Part shown: positions 35,996-45,800 of the stretch, one piece after another | Layout: each line of letters begins with the position of its first letter | Position numbering within the stretch: position 1 is the stretch's first letter | Origin: Actinacidiphila yeochonensis CN732 | GTDB taxonomy: Bacteria > Actinomycetota > Actinomycetes > Streptomycetales > Streptomycetaceae | DNA: 64,000 nt | Direction of reading: 5' to 3' | Assembly (NCBI RefSeq): GCF_000745345.1 | Contig: NZ_JQNR01000005.1 | Coordinates: 62,001-126,000, forward strand | Position numbers and translations under genes: made by a program | Notes under the pieces: model-generated | The model's input: only the letters and a program-made list of their open reading frames with translations | What the model was told of the DNA's origin: nothing | Databases searched by the model: none

Positions 35996-37588
35996 ATGGA
36001 GAAGGCCGAGGCGGTCTTCCCGGCGCAGGAGTCCAGGACCGCCGAGGGCGGAGCCGACGCCCGGCAGCAGGCCGGAGGCGCCCTCTCCAGGCTGCGGATG
36101 CCGGGCGCCCGACTGGACCCCTATCTCCTGGCGCTGGTCTTCCTCGCCGCCTACACGGCACTGTCCGTGACCCGTTACCGGCAGCTGCTCACGATGTCCT
36201 GGGACCTCGGGATCTTCGAGCAGGCCGTGAAGTCCTACGCCCACCTGCACGCCCCGGTGGCGGACCTGAAGGGCCCCGGGTTCAACATCCTGGGCGACCA
36301 CTTCAGTCCGGTCACGGCGCTGATCGCGCCCTTCTACCGGGTCTTCCCGACGCCGGTGACGCTGCTGGTCGCCCAGGCCGTGCTGTTCGCGGTGTCCGTC
36401 ATCCCCGTGACCAGGGTGTCCGGGCTGCTGCTGGGGCGGGGCCGCGGGCTCGCCGTCGGGGTGGCGTACGCGCTGTCGTGGGGGGTGCAGCGGGCGGTCC
36501 AGTTCGACTTCCACGAGATCGCCTTCGCGATGCCGCTGCTGGCCTTCTCGCTGGAGGCGGTGCTGCGCCGGCGGTGGGCACCGGCGATGTGGTGGGCGGT
36601 GCCGCTGGTCTTCGTCAAGGAGGACATGGGCGTCACGGCCGCGGCGATCGGCGCGATCGTGTGGTGGCGCACCCGCGAGGAACGGGACGCCGCCGCGGAG
36701 GCGGTGGAGGCGGGCCCGGACGCCGCCTCCGAGGACGGGCACGAGAAGGACCCGGAAGACGGCGGGGCCTCGGACGGCCCGACCTCCCCGGCACGCGAAC
36801 GGCTCACCGACGCGCTGCGCTACGGCCCCTGGGCGATCGGCCTGGCCGGTTTCGGTGTCGCCATGTCGGCGCTGGCCTTCGGTGTGATCATCCCGGCGTT
36901 CAACTCGACGGGCGGCTACGACTACTGGAACAAGCTCAGCGGCGACGGCGCCCCCATGCCGGGCCACATCCCGTTGTGGACGGCCGTGCACACCCTGCTG
37001 TGGGTGCTGCTGCCGACCAGCGGCCTGCTGGCGCTGCGCTCGCCGCTGATCGTCGCCGCACTGCCCACCCTGGGCTGGCGGTTCGTCTCCCACGACGACC
37101 ACTACTGGGGCACCGACTGGCACTACAGCGCCGTCCTGATGCCGGTGGTGGTGCTGGCCATGGTGGACGCGGCGGCCTCCTGCCGCACCAGCCCCCGCGC
37201 CTGGCTGCGGTCGTACGCCTCCGGGGTGCCCGCGGCGGTGGCCGGCGCCGCGCTCGCGCTGACGCTCACCATGCCGCTGGCCGCGCTGGCGCACTCCGGC
37301 ACCTACACCGTCGACGCCCGGACCAGGGCGATCGAGCACGCCCTCGCCCAGATCCCCGACGGCGCCACCGTGGAGGCGAACGTCGGGCCGATCAGCCACC
37401 TGGTGGACCGCACCACGGTGTACTGGGTGGGCGACACCAAGACGGTCGTCCCGCAGTACATCGCGATCGACAACATCTCGGGCTGGGCCGGCGACCCGGT
37501 GACGTACGCCAAGCAGCTGCACCCGACGGCGGCGTACAGCCAGGTCGCCTCCGTCCAGGGCTACGTCGTCCTCAAGCGCACCGGCTGA
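35996..37588 (+). CDS. DUF2079 multi-pass membrane protein (GT-C-like)
   Basis: 530 aa, ATG 35996 with GGAGG 6 nt upstream. The DUF2079 motifs are 'MSWDLGIFEQAVKSYAHL' and 'GDHFSPVTALIAPFYRVFP' in the first extracytoplasmic loop, and 'DFHEIAFAMPLLAFSLEA'. Roughly ten hydrophobic segments are present. A charged cytoplasmic insert (~225-265, 'EDGHEKDPEDGGASD') is variable. A 'YGTDWHYS'-like loop ('DHYWGTDWHYSAVLMPV') follows, and the C-terminal soluble part contains 'TVEANVGPISHLVDR'. The topology and N-terminal Asp/Glu resemble GT-C glycosyltransferases using polyprenyl-phosphate sugars, but activity is undemonstrated as far as I know. Confidence 0.88.
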   Translation: MEKAEAVFPAQESRTAEGGADARQQAGGALSRLRMPGARLDPYLLALVFLAAYTALSVTRYRQLLTMSWDLGIFEQAVKSYAHLHAPVADLKGPGFNILGDHFSPVTALIAPFYRVFPTPVTLLVAQAVLFAVSVIPVTRVSGLLLGRGRGLAVGVAYALSWGVQRAVQFDFHEIAFAMPLLAFSLEAVLRRRWAPAMWWAVPLVFVKEDMGVTAAAIGAIVWWRTREERDAAAEAVEAGPDAASEDGHEKDPEDGGASDGPTSPARERLTDALRYGPWAIGLAGFGVAMSALAFGVIIPAFNSTGGYDYWNKLSGDGAPMPGHIPLWTAVHTLLWVLLPTSGLLALRSPLIVAALPTLGWRFVSHDDHYWGTDWHYSAVLMPVVVLAMVDAAASCRTSPRAWLRSYASGVPAAVAGAALALTLTMPLAALAHSGTYTVDARTRAIEHALAQIPDGATVEANVGPISHLVDRTTVYWVGDTKTVVPQYIAIDNISGWAGDPVTYAKQLHPTAAYSQVASVQGYVVLKRTG

Positions 37589-37647
37589 CCGCGCCCGGTG
37601 TCCGGGCGCACAAGGACGTCAGCTCCTCAGGACGGCCGGCCGGACGG

Positions 37648-38571
37648 TCAGCTCGTCGGATAGTCGACGTACGCGAAGCGGCGGCCGTCCGGTGCCCAGC
37701 TGTTGACGTTGAGGCTTCCCTGGCCGCCGTTGAACGCCAGCAGGTCGCGGTGGCCGCCGCCGTCCGGGGTGGTGAGCCGGAGCAGGACGTCCTGGTCGGC
37801 CGGGTGCCCCAGGGTGCCCGGCGGGAAGCTGATGTAGAGCAGGTGCCGGCCGTCGGGCGAGGGGTGCGGGAACCAGTTGACGCGCTCGTCGCCCGTGAGG
37901 CGGGTCGGTTCGGAGCCGTCGGGGCGCATCCGGAACAGCTGGGCGTGTCCGGGGGCGGCGGCGCCGTGCTCGGAGTTGAAGTACAGCCACTCGCCGTCGG
38001 GGCTGAACTCCGGCCCGTCGGCGGGCGCCGGGGTGTCGGTGAGGCGGGTGTCGGGGCCGCCCGCGGCCGGCACGGTGAAGATGTTGCGGTAGCCCCACTC
38101 GTCCCCGTTCCAGGGCTCCACTCCCACGTAGGCGAGGGTGCCGCCGTCGGGCGAGACACCGTGCAGGAAGTGCCGGAAGGGCCCGGGCCGGTGGTCGTTG
38201 GTGACCCGGCGGGCGGCACCGCCCCCGAAGGGGACGGCGTGGATGTGGCCGTCGCCGGCCGACAGGTAGATGGTGGCGCCGTCGGGCGAGATCACGTGGT
38301 CGTTGTTGGCGTCGGTGATGCCGCCGGCGTCGATCAGCTCGGGCCCGGCGCCGTCCCCGGGGGCCGGGTCGGCGGGTATCCGGAAGAGCAGACCGTCGTG
38401 GTTGTAGAGCAGCCAGCGGCCGTCCGGGGACCAGTTGGGGGCCTCCAGGGCGGTGCCGGCGGTCTCGTGGACCACCCGCGGCTCCCCGCCGTCGATGTCG
38501 GCGACCAGCAGCCTGGCGCGTTGGCCGGGGGCGAGCGGCCGAATGTTCGTCCCGGTTCCGGTGATCGTCAC
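37648..38571 (-). CDS. TolB-like beta-propeller (PD40) protein
   Basis: 307 aa of PD40 repeats: 'APNWSPDGRWLLYNHDG', 'HVISPDGATIYLS', 'LHGVSPDGGTLAYVG', 'PEFSPDGEWLYFNS', 'FPHPSPDGRHLLYIS', 'NSWAPDGRRFAYVDY' (about six blades). There is no signal peptide, so it is cytoplasmic, unlike Gram-negative TolB. The GTG start at 38571 has no Shine-Dalgarno sequence; a 'ttagtgt' just upstream suggests a possibly leaderless transcript. Its role is probably ligand or carbohydrate sensing or scaffolding. It is convergent with the DUF2079 gene and 124 bp beyond the mfd stop, on the same strand as mfd. Confidence 0.88.
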   Translation of the reverse strand: MTITGTGTNIRPLAPGQRARLLVADIDGGEPRVVHETAGTALEAPNWSPDGRWLLYNHDGLLFRIPADPAPGDGAGPELIDAGGITDANNDHVISPDGATIYLSAGDGHIHAVPFGGGAARRVTNDHRPGPFRHFLHGVSPDGGTLAYVGVEPWNGDEWGYRNIFTVPAAGGPDTRLTDTPAPADGPEFSPDGEWLYFNSEHGAAAPGHAQLFRMRPDGSEPTRLTGDERVNWFPHPSPDGRHLLYISFPPGTLGHPADQDVLLRLTTPDGGGHRDLLAFNGGQGSLNVNSWAPDGRRFAYVDYPTS

Positions 38572-38695
38572 ACCGGCACACTAACGCGCCGGCCCAAGGA
38601 CGGAAGGGAGTCGGCCGACGGGGGGCGGACCGGCGCCCGGGCCGGGGAGCGCCCCGGAGGCCGCCCGCCGGAGGTCGCCACCCGCCCTCGCCGGC

Positions 38696-41600
38696 TCAGC
38701 CGCCGAGCACCGTCGTCAGGAACTCCGCCGTCCACTGGAGCAGTTCACGCCCCACCACCGGCTTGCCGCCGATCCGCGCCGTGGCCGGGCGGGGCACCAT
38801 CAGCTGCCGGGTCGCCGGCTTGAGGACGGAGCGCGGGTAGATCCGCTGGAGCCGCAGCTCCTGCGACTCGCGCAGCTCCACCGGCCCGAAGCGCACGTTG
38901 GAGCCCTGGAGGGTGATGTCGGCGACGCCGACCCTGCGGGCCAGGATGCGCAGCCCGGCCACCAGGAGCAGGTTCTCGACCGGCTCCGGCAGCTTGCCGT
39001 AGCGGTCGGCCAGCTCCTCGCGGACGGCGGCGATGTCCTCCTCGGAGCCGGCCGCCGCGATCGCGCGGTAGGCCTGGAGCCGCAGCCGCTCGCCGGGCGC
39101 GTAGTCGTGCGGGACGTGGGCGTCCACCGGCAGCTCGATCTTCACCTCCAGCAGCTCCTCCTCCGGCTCGCCGCCGCCCTCCAGCGAGGCGCGGTAGTCC
39201 GCCACCGCCTCGCCGACCATCCGCATGTACAGGTCGAAGCCGACCCCGGCGATGTGGCCGGACTGCTCGCCGCCCAGCAGGTTGCCGGCGCCGCGGATCT
39301 CCAGGTCCTTCATCGCCACGTACATGCCGGCGCCCATCTCGGTGTGCTGGGCGATGGTGGCCAGCCGCTCGTGCGCGGTCTCGGTGAGCGGCTTCTCCGG
39401 CGGGTACAGGAAGTAGGCGTAGCCGCGCTCGCGGGAGCGGCCGACCCGGCCGCGCAGCTGGTGCAGCTGGGACAGGCCGAAGGTGTCGCCGCGCTCCACG
39501 ATGAGGGTGTTGGCGTTCGAGATGTCGATGCCGGACTCCACGATGGTGGTGGACACCAGCACGTCGGCCTTCTTCTCCCAGAAGTCGACGACGACCTGTT
39601 CCAGCTGGGACTCCCCCATCTGCCCGTGCGCGGTGACGATCCGCGCCTCGGGGACGATGGCGCGCAGCCGGGACGCGGCCCGGTCGATGGACTCCACCCG
39701 GTTGTGGATGTAGAAGACCTGGCCCTCGCGCAGCAGTTCGCGGCGGATCGCCGCTCCGATCTGCTTCTCCTCGTACGGTCCGACGAACGTGAGCACCGGG
39801 TGGCGCTCCTCGGGCGGGGTGGTGATGGTGGACATCTCCCGGATGCCCGTCACCGCCATCTCCAGGGTGCGCGGGATGGGGGTGGCGGACATGGTGAGCA
39901 CGTCCACGTTGGCCCGCAGCTTCTTCAGCTGCTCCTTGTGCTCGACGCCGAACCGCTGTTCCTCGTCGACGATCACCAGGCCGAGGTCCTTGAAGCGGGT
40001 CTCGGACGCGAAGAGCCGGTGGGTGCCGATGACGACGTCGACCGACCCGTCGCGCAGCCCTTCGAGTACGGCCTTGGCCTCGGTGTCGGTCTGGAACCGG
40101 GACAGCGCGCGGACGTTCACCGGGAACTGCGCGTACCGCTCGGAGAACGTGCCGAAGTGCTGCTGCACCAGCAGCGTGGTGGGCACCAGCACCGCGACCT
40201 GCTTGCCGTCCTGGACGGCCTTGAAGGCGGCGCGCACCGCGATCTCGGTCTTGCCGTAGCCGACGTCGCCGCACACCAGGCGGTCCATCGGCACGGACTT
40301 CTCCATGTCCGCCTTGACCTCGCCGATGGTGGTGAGCTGGTCGGGCGTCTCCGCGTACGGGAAGGCGTCCTCCAGCTCGCGCTGCCACGGCGTGTCGGAC
40401 CCGAAGGCGTATCCGGGCGCGGCCATCCGCGCCGAGTAGAGCCGGATCAGGTCGGCGGCGATCTCCTTGACCGCCTTCTTGGCCCGCGCCTTGGTCTTGG
40501 TCCAGTCCGCGCCGCCGAGCCGGTGCAGCGAGGGGGCCTCGCCGCCGACGTACTTGGTGACCTGCTCCAGCTGGTCGGTGGGCACGAAGAGGCGGTCGCC
40601 GGGCTGGCCGCGCTTGGCCGGGGCGTACTCCACCACCAGGTACTCGCGGGTGGCGCCCTGTACGGTGCGCTGCACCATCTCCACGTACCGGCCGACGCCG
40701 TGCTGCTCGTGGACGATGTAGTCGCCGCCGGCGAGGGTGAGCGGGTCGATGGTCTTGCGGCGCCGGGAGGGCATGCGGCCCATGTCCTTGGCGGTGGACC
40801 GCTGCCCGGACAGGTCGGTCTCGGTGAGCACCACGACGCGCAGCACGGGGTCGGTGAAGCCGTGCTCGATCGACCCGGTGGCCACGTGGACCACCGACGG
40901 CGCCAGCGGCTCCCCCGCCGGCAGGTCCACGGCCGCCCGGGCCGGAATGCCCTCGGTACCCAGCACCTCCACCAGCCGGGAGGCCGGCCCGTGGCCCTCG
41001 GTGACGTAGACGGCGCGCCAGCCCTCGGCCAGCCAGCCCTTGGTGTCGGCCAGGGCGCGGGCGGTGTCGCCGCGGTAGAGCTCCGGGGAGCGCATGCCCA
41101 GGCGCAGCGTGTCGCCGAACTCCAGCTCCGGGCCGGGCGACCGGTCCGGGGCACCGGCCGCCTCGTCGGCGGCGAACGGGCTCACCGACCACCACGGCAG
41201 GCCCAGCTCGCGGGCGTGGTCGCGCACCTCGGCGATGGAGCGCAGGCTGGCGGCGCCGAGGTCGACGGGGGCCTGGCCGCCGTCGGCGGAGGCGGCCCAG
41301 GACGCCTCGAGGAACTCCCGCGAGGTGGCCACCAGGTCGGCGGCCCGGGTGCGTACCCGCTCCGGGTCGCAGACGACCGCCATGGCGCCGGCCGGCAGTA
41401 CGTCGAGCAGCAGCTCCATCTCGTCGACCAGCACCGGCGCCAGGGACTCCATGCCCTCGACGGCGATGCCCTCGGCGATCTTGCCGAGCAGCTCGTCCAG
41501 CTCCGGGTGGGCGGCGGCCAGCTCCGCGGCGCGCGCCCGGACGTCGGGGGTCAGCAGCAGCTCGCGGCAGGGCGGCGCCCACAGGCCGTGCTCGGCGACT

Positions 41601-42274
41601 TCGAGGGAGCGCTGGTCGGCGACCTTGAAGTACCTGATCTCCTCGACCTCGTCGCCCCAGAACTCGATCCGCAGCGGGTGCTCCTCGGTGGGCGGGAACA
41701 CGTCGAGGATGCCGCCGCGCACCGCGAACTCGCCGCGCTTCTCCACCAGCTCGACCCGCGCGTACGCGGCGGCCGCCAGCTTCTCGACGACCTCCCCCAG
41801 GTCGGCGCTCTGGCCGCCGGCCAGGGCCACCGGCTCCAGGTCGCCCAGCCCCTTGACCTGCGGCTGGAGCACCGAGCGCACCGGCGCCACGACGACCCGC
41901 ACAGGACCGGCCGCGACATCGCCGGCGGAGGGGTGGGCCAGCCGCCGCAGCACCGCCAGGCGGCGGCCGACGGTGTCGCTGCGCGGGGAGAGCCGTTCGT
42001 GCGGCAGCGTCTCCCACGACGGGAACTCCGCCACCGAGTCCGGCTCCAGCAGGGTACGCAGCGCGGCGGCCAGGTCCTCGGCCTCCCGGCCGGTCGCGGT
42101 CACCGCGAGGACGGTCCGCCCGGCGCGGGCGGCGAGCGCGGCGATGGCGAGCGGGCGGGCGGCCGGCGGCCCGACCAGATCCACGTGGGGGCGGGCACCG
42201 GAGGCGGCCGCCTCGACCGCCTCGGCGAGGGCGGCATCCTCGACGACGATGTCGACCAGACCGTTCAGGCTCAT
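38696..42274 (-). CDS. mfd: Transcription-repair coupling factor
   Basis: 1192 aa from ATG 42274, with GAGGAA 5 nt upstream; the frame continues upstream without conserved sequence. The UvrB-homology region is in the first ~350 residues ('VAEFPSWETLPHERLSPRSD', 'FAVRGGILDVFPPT'). The RNA-polymerase-interaction Tudor-like domain is at ~530-600 ('GDYIVHEQHGVGRYVEM'). The translocase motor has Walker A 'VCGDVGYGKTEIA', Walker B 'DEEQRFG', 'TMSATPIPRTL' and 'QLRGRVGRSRERGYAYF'. The C-terminal autoinhibitory D7 domain runs to the end. Mfd removes stalled RNA polymerase and recruits UvrA. It is divergent from the amidase gene with 549 bp between. Confidence 0.97.
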   Translation of the reverse strand: MSLNGLVDIVVEDAALAEAVEAAASGARPHVDLVGPPAARPLAIAALAARAGRTVLAVTATGREAEDLAAALRTLLEPDSVAEFPSWETLPHERLSPRSDTVGRRLAVLRRLAHPSAGDVAAGPVRVVVAPVRSVLQPQVKGLGDLEPVALAGGQSADLGEVVEKLAAAAYARVELVEKRGEFAVRGGILDVFPPTEEHPLRIEFWGDEVEEIRYFKVADQRSLEVAEHGLWAPPCRELLLTPDVRARAAELAAAHPELDELLGKIAEGIAVEGMESLAPVLVDEMELLLDVLPAGAMAVVCDPERVRTRAADLVATSREFLEASWAASADGGQAPVDLGAASLRSIAEVRDHARELGLPWWSVSPFAADEAAGAPDRSPGPELEFGDTLRLGMRSPELYRGDTARALADTKGWLAEGWRAVYVTEGHGPASRLVEVLGTEGIPARAAVDLPAGEPLAPSVVHVATGSIEHGFTDPVLRVVVLTETDLSGQRSTAKDMGRMPSRRRKTIDPLTLAGGDYIVHEQHGVGRYVEMVQRTVQGATREYLVVEYAPAKRGQPGDRLFVPTDQLEQVTKYVGGEAPSLHRLGGADWTKTKARAKKAVKEIAADLIRLYSARMAAPGYAFGSDTPWQRELEDAFPYAETPDQLTTIGEVKADMEKSVPMDRLVCGDVGYGKTEIAVRAAFKAVQDGKQVAVLVPTTLLVQQHFGTFSERYAQFPVNVRALSRFQTDTEAKAVLEGLRDGSVDVVIGTHRLFASETRFKDLGLVIVDEEQRFGVEHKEQLKKLRANVDVLTMSATPIPRTLEMAVTGIREMSTITTPPEERHPVLTFVGPYEEKQIGAAIRRELLREGQVFYIHNRVESIDRAASRLRAIVPEARIVTAHGQMGESQLEQVVVDFWEKKADVLVSTTIVESGIDISNANTLIVERGDTFGLSQLHQLRGRVGRSRERGYAYFLYPPEKPLTETAHERLATIAQHTEMGAGMYVAMKDLEIRGAGNLLGGEQSGHIAGVGFDLYMRMVGEAVADYRASLEGGGEPEEELLEVKIELPVDAHVPHDYAPGERLRLQAYRAIAAAGSEEDIAAVREELADRYGKLPEPVENLLLVAGLRILARRVGVADITLQGSNVRFGPVELRESQELRLQRIYPRSVLKPATRQLMVPRPATARIGGKPVVGRELLQWTAEFLTTVLGG

Positions 42275-42823
42275 CAGATTCCTCAGGTTTTCCGACCGGG
42301 AGCGTCCGGGAGGAAGGGGCAGGCGGTGCGGAGTGAGTGGACGGGGACGGGCGGACAGGAGACGGGGACGCGGACGGGGACGGATGCCGGCAGGACGGCA
42401 CGCGGGCACGGACCGGGCCGCACGGCGAAGGCACCTGGCCGGAGCCTTCCGCCACCCCGCCCCGAACAGCGCCGGAGCCGGGCCGGACCCGCCCGGTCGC
42501 GCGCCCTCGGGGGCGAACGCGGACCACCCGACACGTGGAACGGGCCGGGTTCACCCAGCCTACGACGTGGCGGTGACAGGCACCGCCCGGACGGGCACGC
42601 GGGCCCGGCGGGGCGCGCCGTGGCTGTCGGGCTGCCCGGATCCTGTCGGCCGGCACGTGGAACCGCGGGCGGGAGCCGGAACGTGTCGATGACAGAAACG
42701 GAACGGCACTGTGTCGAACCGAAGAACATCGGTCGAACCGAAAAACAGCCGAAGACCAACCGAAGACCAACCGAAGAGCAACTGAAGACCAACCGAAGAG
42801 CAACTGAAGAGCGGGGAGGGGCA
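42275..42823. other. Divergent region between mfd and the amidase gene
   Basis: No gene. It contains two copies of 'cacgtggaac' (42532-42541 and 42654-42663), each followed by sequence that could seed promoters, and the 11-bp repeat array directly before the amidase start. Long frames crossing it have no credible start or domain. Confidence 0.5.
42746..42811 (+). repeat. Six 11-bp tandem repeats in the amidase leader
   Basis: Units of 'caaccgaagac' (variants cagccgaagac, caaccgaagag, caactgaagac/g) repeat with exact 11-bp period, six times, ending 12 bp before the TTG start and abutting the ribosome site. The tract is strikingly A-rich and free of T on the coding strand. Confidence 0.9.
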
Positions 42824-45800
42824 TTGCACAGCAGGCGAAGAGTCCCGGAGCACGCGGGAACCCACCGGAGGTGGGCGGCCGCGGTGGCCGCGGTCGCGGC
42901 GGGGGCGCTGTCCCTGGGCGGTGTCGCGCAGGCGGCGCCTGCCGGGGGCGGCGGAGCCGCCGGCCGGGCGGAGAGCGGAGCGGACGCCCACCAGGCGCTC
43001 CAGCAGGACTTCGCGGCGGCCGCGAAGGAGTTCCACGTGCCCGAGGGCGTGCTGCTGGCGGTGGCGTACCACCAGTCGCTGTGGGACACCCACGGCGGGA
43101 AGCCGAGCACGACCGGCAACTACAACGTGATGGGCCTGACCCACGTGGACGCGGCGGCCCTGGCCGCGGCCGCCCCCGAGACCGACGAGCGGGGCCTGGG
43201 CGGCACCTCCACGGGCACCGCCGCCAGGGCCGCCAAGGCCGGGAGCACGAGCACCGGGGGCACCGGCGACACGGCCGCCTACCGCACCCTGGACGCCGCC
43301 GCCGAGCTCATTGGCCGCTCGCAGGCGCAGTTGCGCGGCGACGCCGCGCAGAGTGTGCGCGGCGGGGCGGCGCTCCTGGCGCGCTACGAGAAGCAGCTCG
43401 CCGGCTCCCTGCCGGCCGACCCCGGTGCCTGGTACGCGGCGGTGGCCCGCTTCAGCCAGTCCACGGACGCGCAGGGCGCCGCGCAGTACGCCGACCGGGT
43501 GTACGCCACCCTGAAGGCGGGCGCCGCCCGCGTCACGGACGACGGCCAGCAGGTCACCCTGGCCGCCGAGCCGGCGGTGGTGCCGCAGACCGCCACCGTC
43601 GAGGAGCTGAAGCTGCCCTCGGCTACGGCCGAGGCGCAGGCGGAGACCGCGGCGGGCGGCACCGCCGCCACCCCGGCGGCCACCCCGGCCCCGGAGTGCC
43701 CGTCCGGCCTGACCTGCAACTTCGTTCCGGCCGCGTACAAGCAGAACAGCGCCACCGACAAGTCGAAGTACGGGAACTACGACATCGCGAACCGGCCGGC
43801 CGACGGCGACGCGATCAAGTACATCGTCATCCACGACACCGAGGGCAGCTACAGCGGCTCGCTCGCGCTGTTCCAGGACCCGACGAAGCTGGCCACCCCG
43901 CACTACATCGTGCGCTCCTCCGACGGGCTGGTCACCCAGCTCGTGCAGACCAAGAACGTGGCCTGGCACGCGGGGAACTACTACGTCAACGCCCACTCGA
44001 TCGGCATCGAGCACGAGGGCGTCGCCGTGGACGGGGCGTCCTGGTACAGCGAGTCGATGTACGAGTCCTCGGCCGCGCTGGTCCGCTACCTGGCGGCGAA
44101 GTTCAACGTGCCGCTGGACCGGCAGCACATCATCGGCCACGACGACGTGCCGTCGCCGCAGACCGCGCAGCTGACCGCGATGCACTGGGACCCGGGGCCG
44201 TTCTGGAACTGGTCGCACTACATGGACCTGCTCGGCGCCACGCCGGGTGGCGGGGGCACCCCGATCGTCGGCGGCGAGGTCACCATCGACCCGCCGTTCA
44301 CCTCCGCCAACGAGCCGGCCCTCACCGGCTGCTCCAGCGGCACCTGCTCGGCGCAGCCGGCCAGCTTCGTCTACCTGCGCACGTCCCCGTCCGCCACGGC
44401 GGCGCTGATCGGGGACTCGGTGATGGCCGGGCTGAAGGTCGCCAACGGCAGTACGCAGGCCGCTGACGTCACCGACAAGGCGGTCGCCGGGGAGAGCTTC
44501 GTCGTGGCCGGCGTCCAGGGTGACTGGACGGCGATCTGGTACGGCGGGCAGAAGGCCTGGTTCTACAACCCGGGCGGCGTCAACGCGGTGGCCAACGGCA
44601 ACACCGCGCGCCACGTCGTCACCCCGGCCGGCGGCAGCGCGGTACAGGTGTACGGGCGGGCCTACCCGGAGGCCTCGGCCTACCCGTCGGTGATCGCCGA
44701 CGTGGCCACCGAGGACACCCAGGTGGTGGCGCCCCTGGGCTACACCATCCCGGCCGGCCAGTCCTACGTCGCCGACGACCCGGTGACCTCGGACTACTAC
44801 TACGCGAAGAACATCGACCAGAGCGCCCCGGGCGACCAGACCCGGGTGGTGGGCACCACCGTCTACTACCCGATCCGGTACAACCACCGGCTCGGCTTCG
44901 TCAAGGCCGCTGACGTGACGGTGGGCAGCGCGGCGGTACCGCCGGCGGGCACGTTCACCCCGGTCGGCCCCACGCGCATCATGGATACCCGCAACGGCAC
45001 CGGCGTCGCCAAGGCGGCGGTGGGCGCGGGCAAGTCGGTCGTGCTCCAGGTCGCCGGCAAGGGCGGCGTGCCGTCCAGCGGGGTCACCGGCGTCGTCATG
45101 AACGTCACCGCGGTCGGCCCGACGGCCGCCGGCCACGTGGACGTCTACCCGGACGGCTCGCCCGCCCCGATCACCTCGAACCTCAACTTCCCGGCCGGGC
45201 GCACCATCGCCAACCTGGTGGTCGTCCCGGTCACCGACGGCAAGGTGGACCTGCGCAACGCGCTCGGCAGCGTCAACCTGCTCGCGGACGTGGTCGGCTA
45301 CTACACCGCGTCGGACGCGGGGTCGAGGTTCGACCCGGTCGGCCCGACCCGGATCATGGACACCCGCAACGGCACCGGCGTCGCCAAGGCACCGGTGCGC
45401 GCGGGCACGTCGGTGGCGCTCCAGGTCACCGGCGGCAGCACCGGCATCCCCGCGAGCGGGGTGAAGGCCGTGGTCATGAACGTCACCGCGGTCCGGCCGA
45501 CCACGGGCGGCTACCTGTCCGTCTACCCGGACGGCAGCGCCCGTCCCGCCACCTCCAGCATCAACTTCGTGTCGGGCACCACGATCCCGAACCTCGTCGT
45601 GGTGCCGGTCGTCGACGGCAAGGTGGACTTCTACAACTCCGCCGGCAGCGTCGACGTGCTCGCCGACGTCACCGGCTACTACGCGGCCACCGGCTCGGTG
45701 TTCCACTCCACCGGCCCGACCCGGATCATGGACACCCGCAACGGCACCGGCGGCCTCAAGGGCGCCGTGGCCGCGGGGAAGACCGTCACCCTGAAGGTGG

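Noticed and set aside
39107..42688. Extremely long + strand open frame (part of a 2317-codon frame) opposite mfd
   Set aside because: It is the antisense shadow of mfd joined to the real amidase gene; it lacks a start near any ribosome site and its translation is low-complexity.
42689..42823. ATG 42689 as amidase start
   Set aside because: It would place 45 repeat-encoded polar residues before a perfect signal peptide; the TTG with GGGAGG fits much better.
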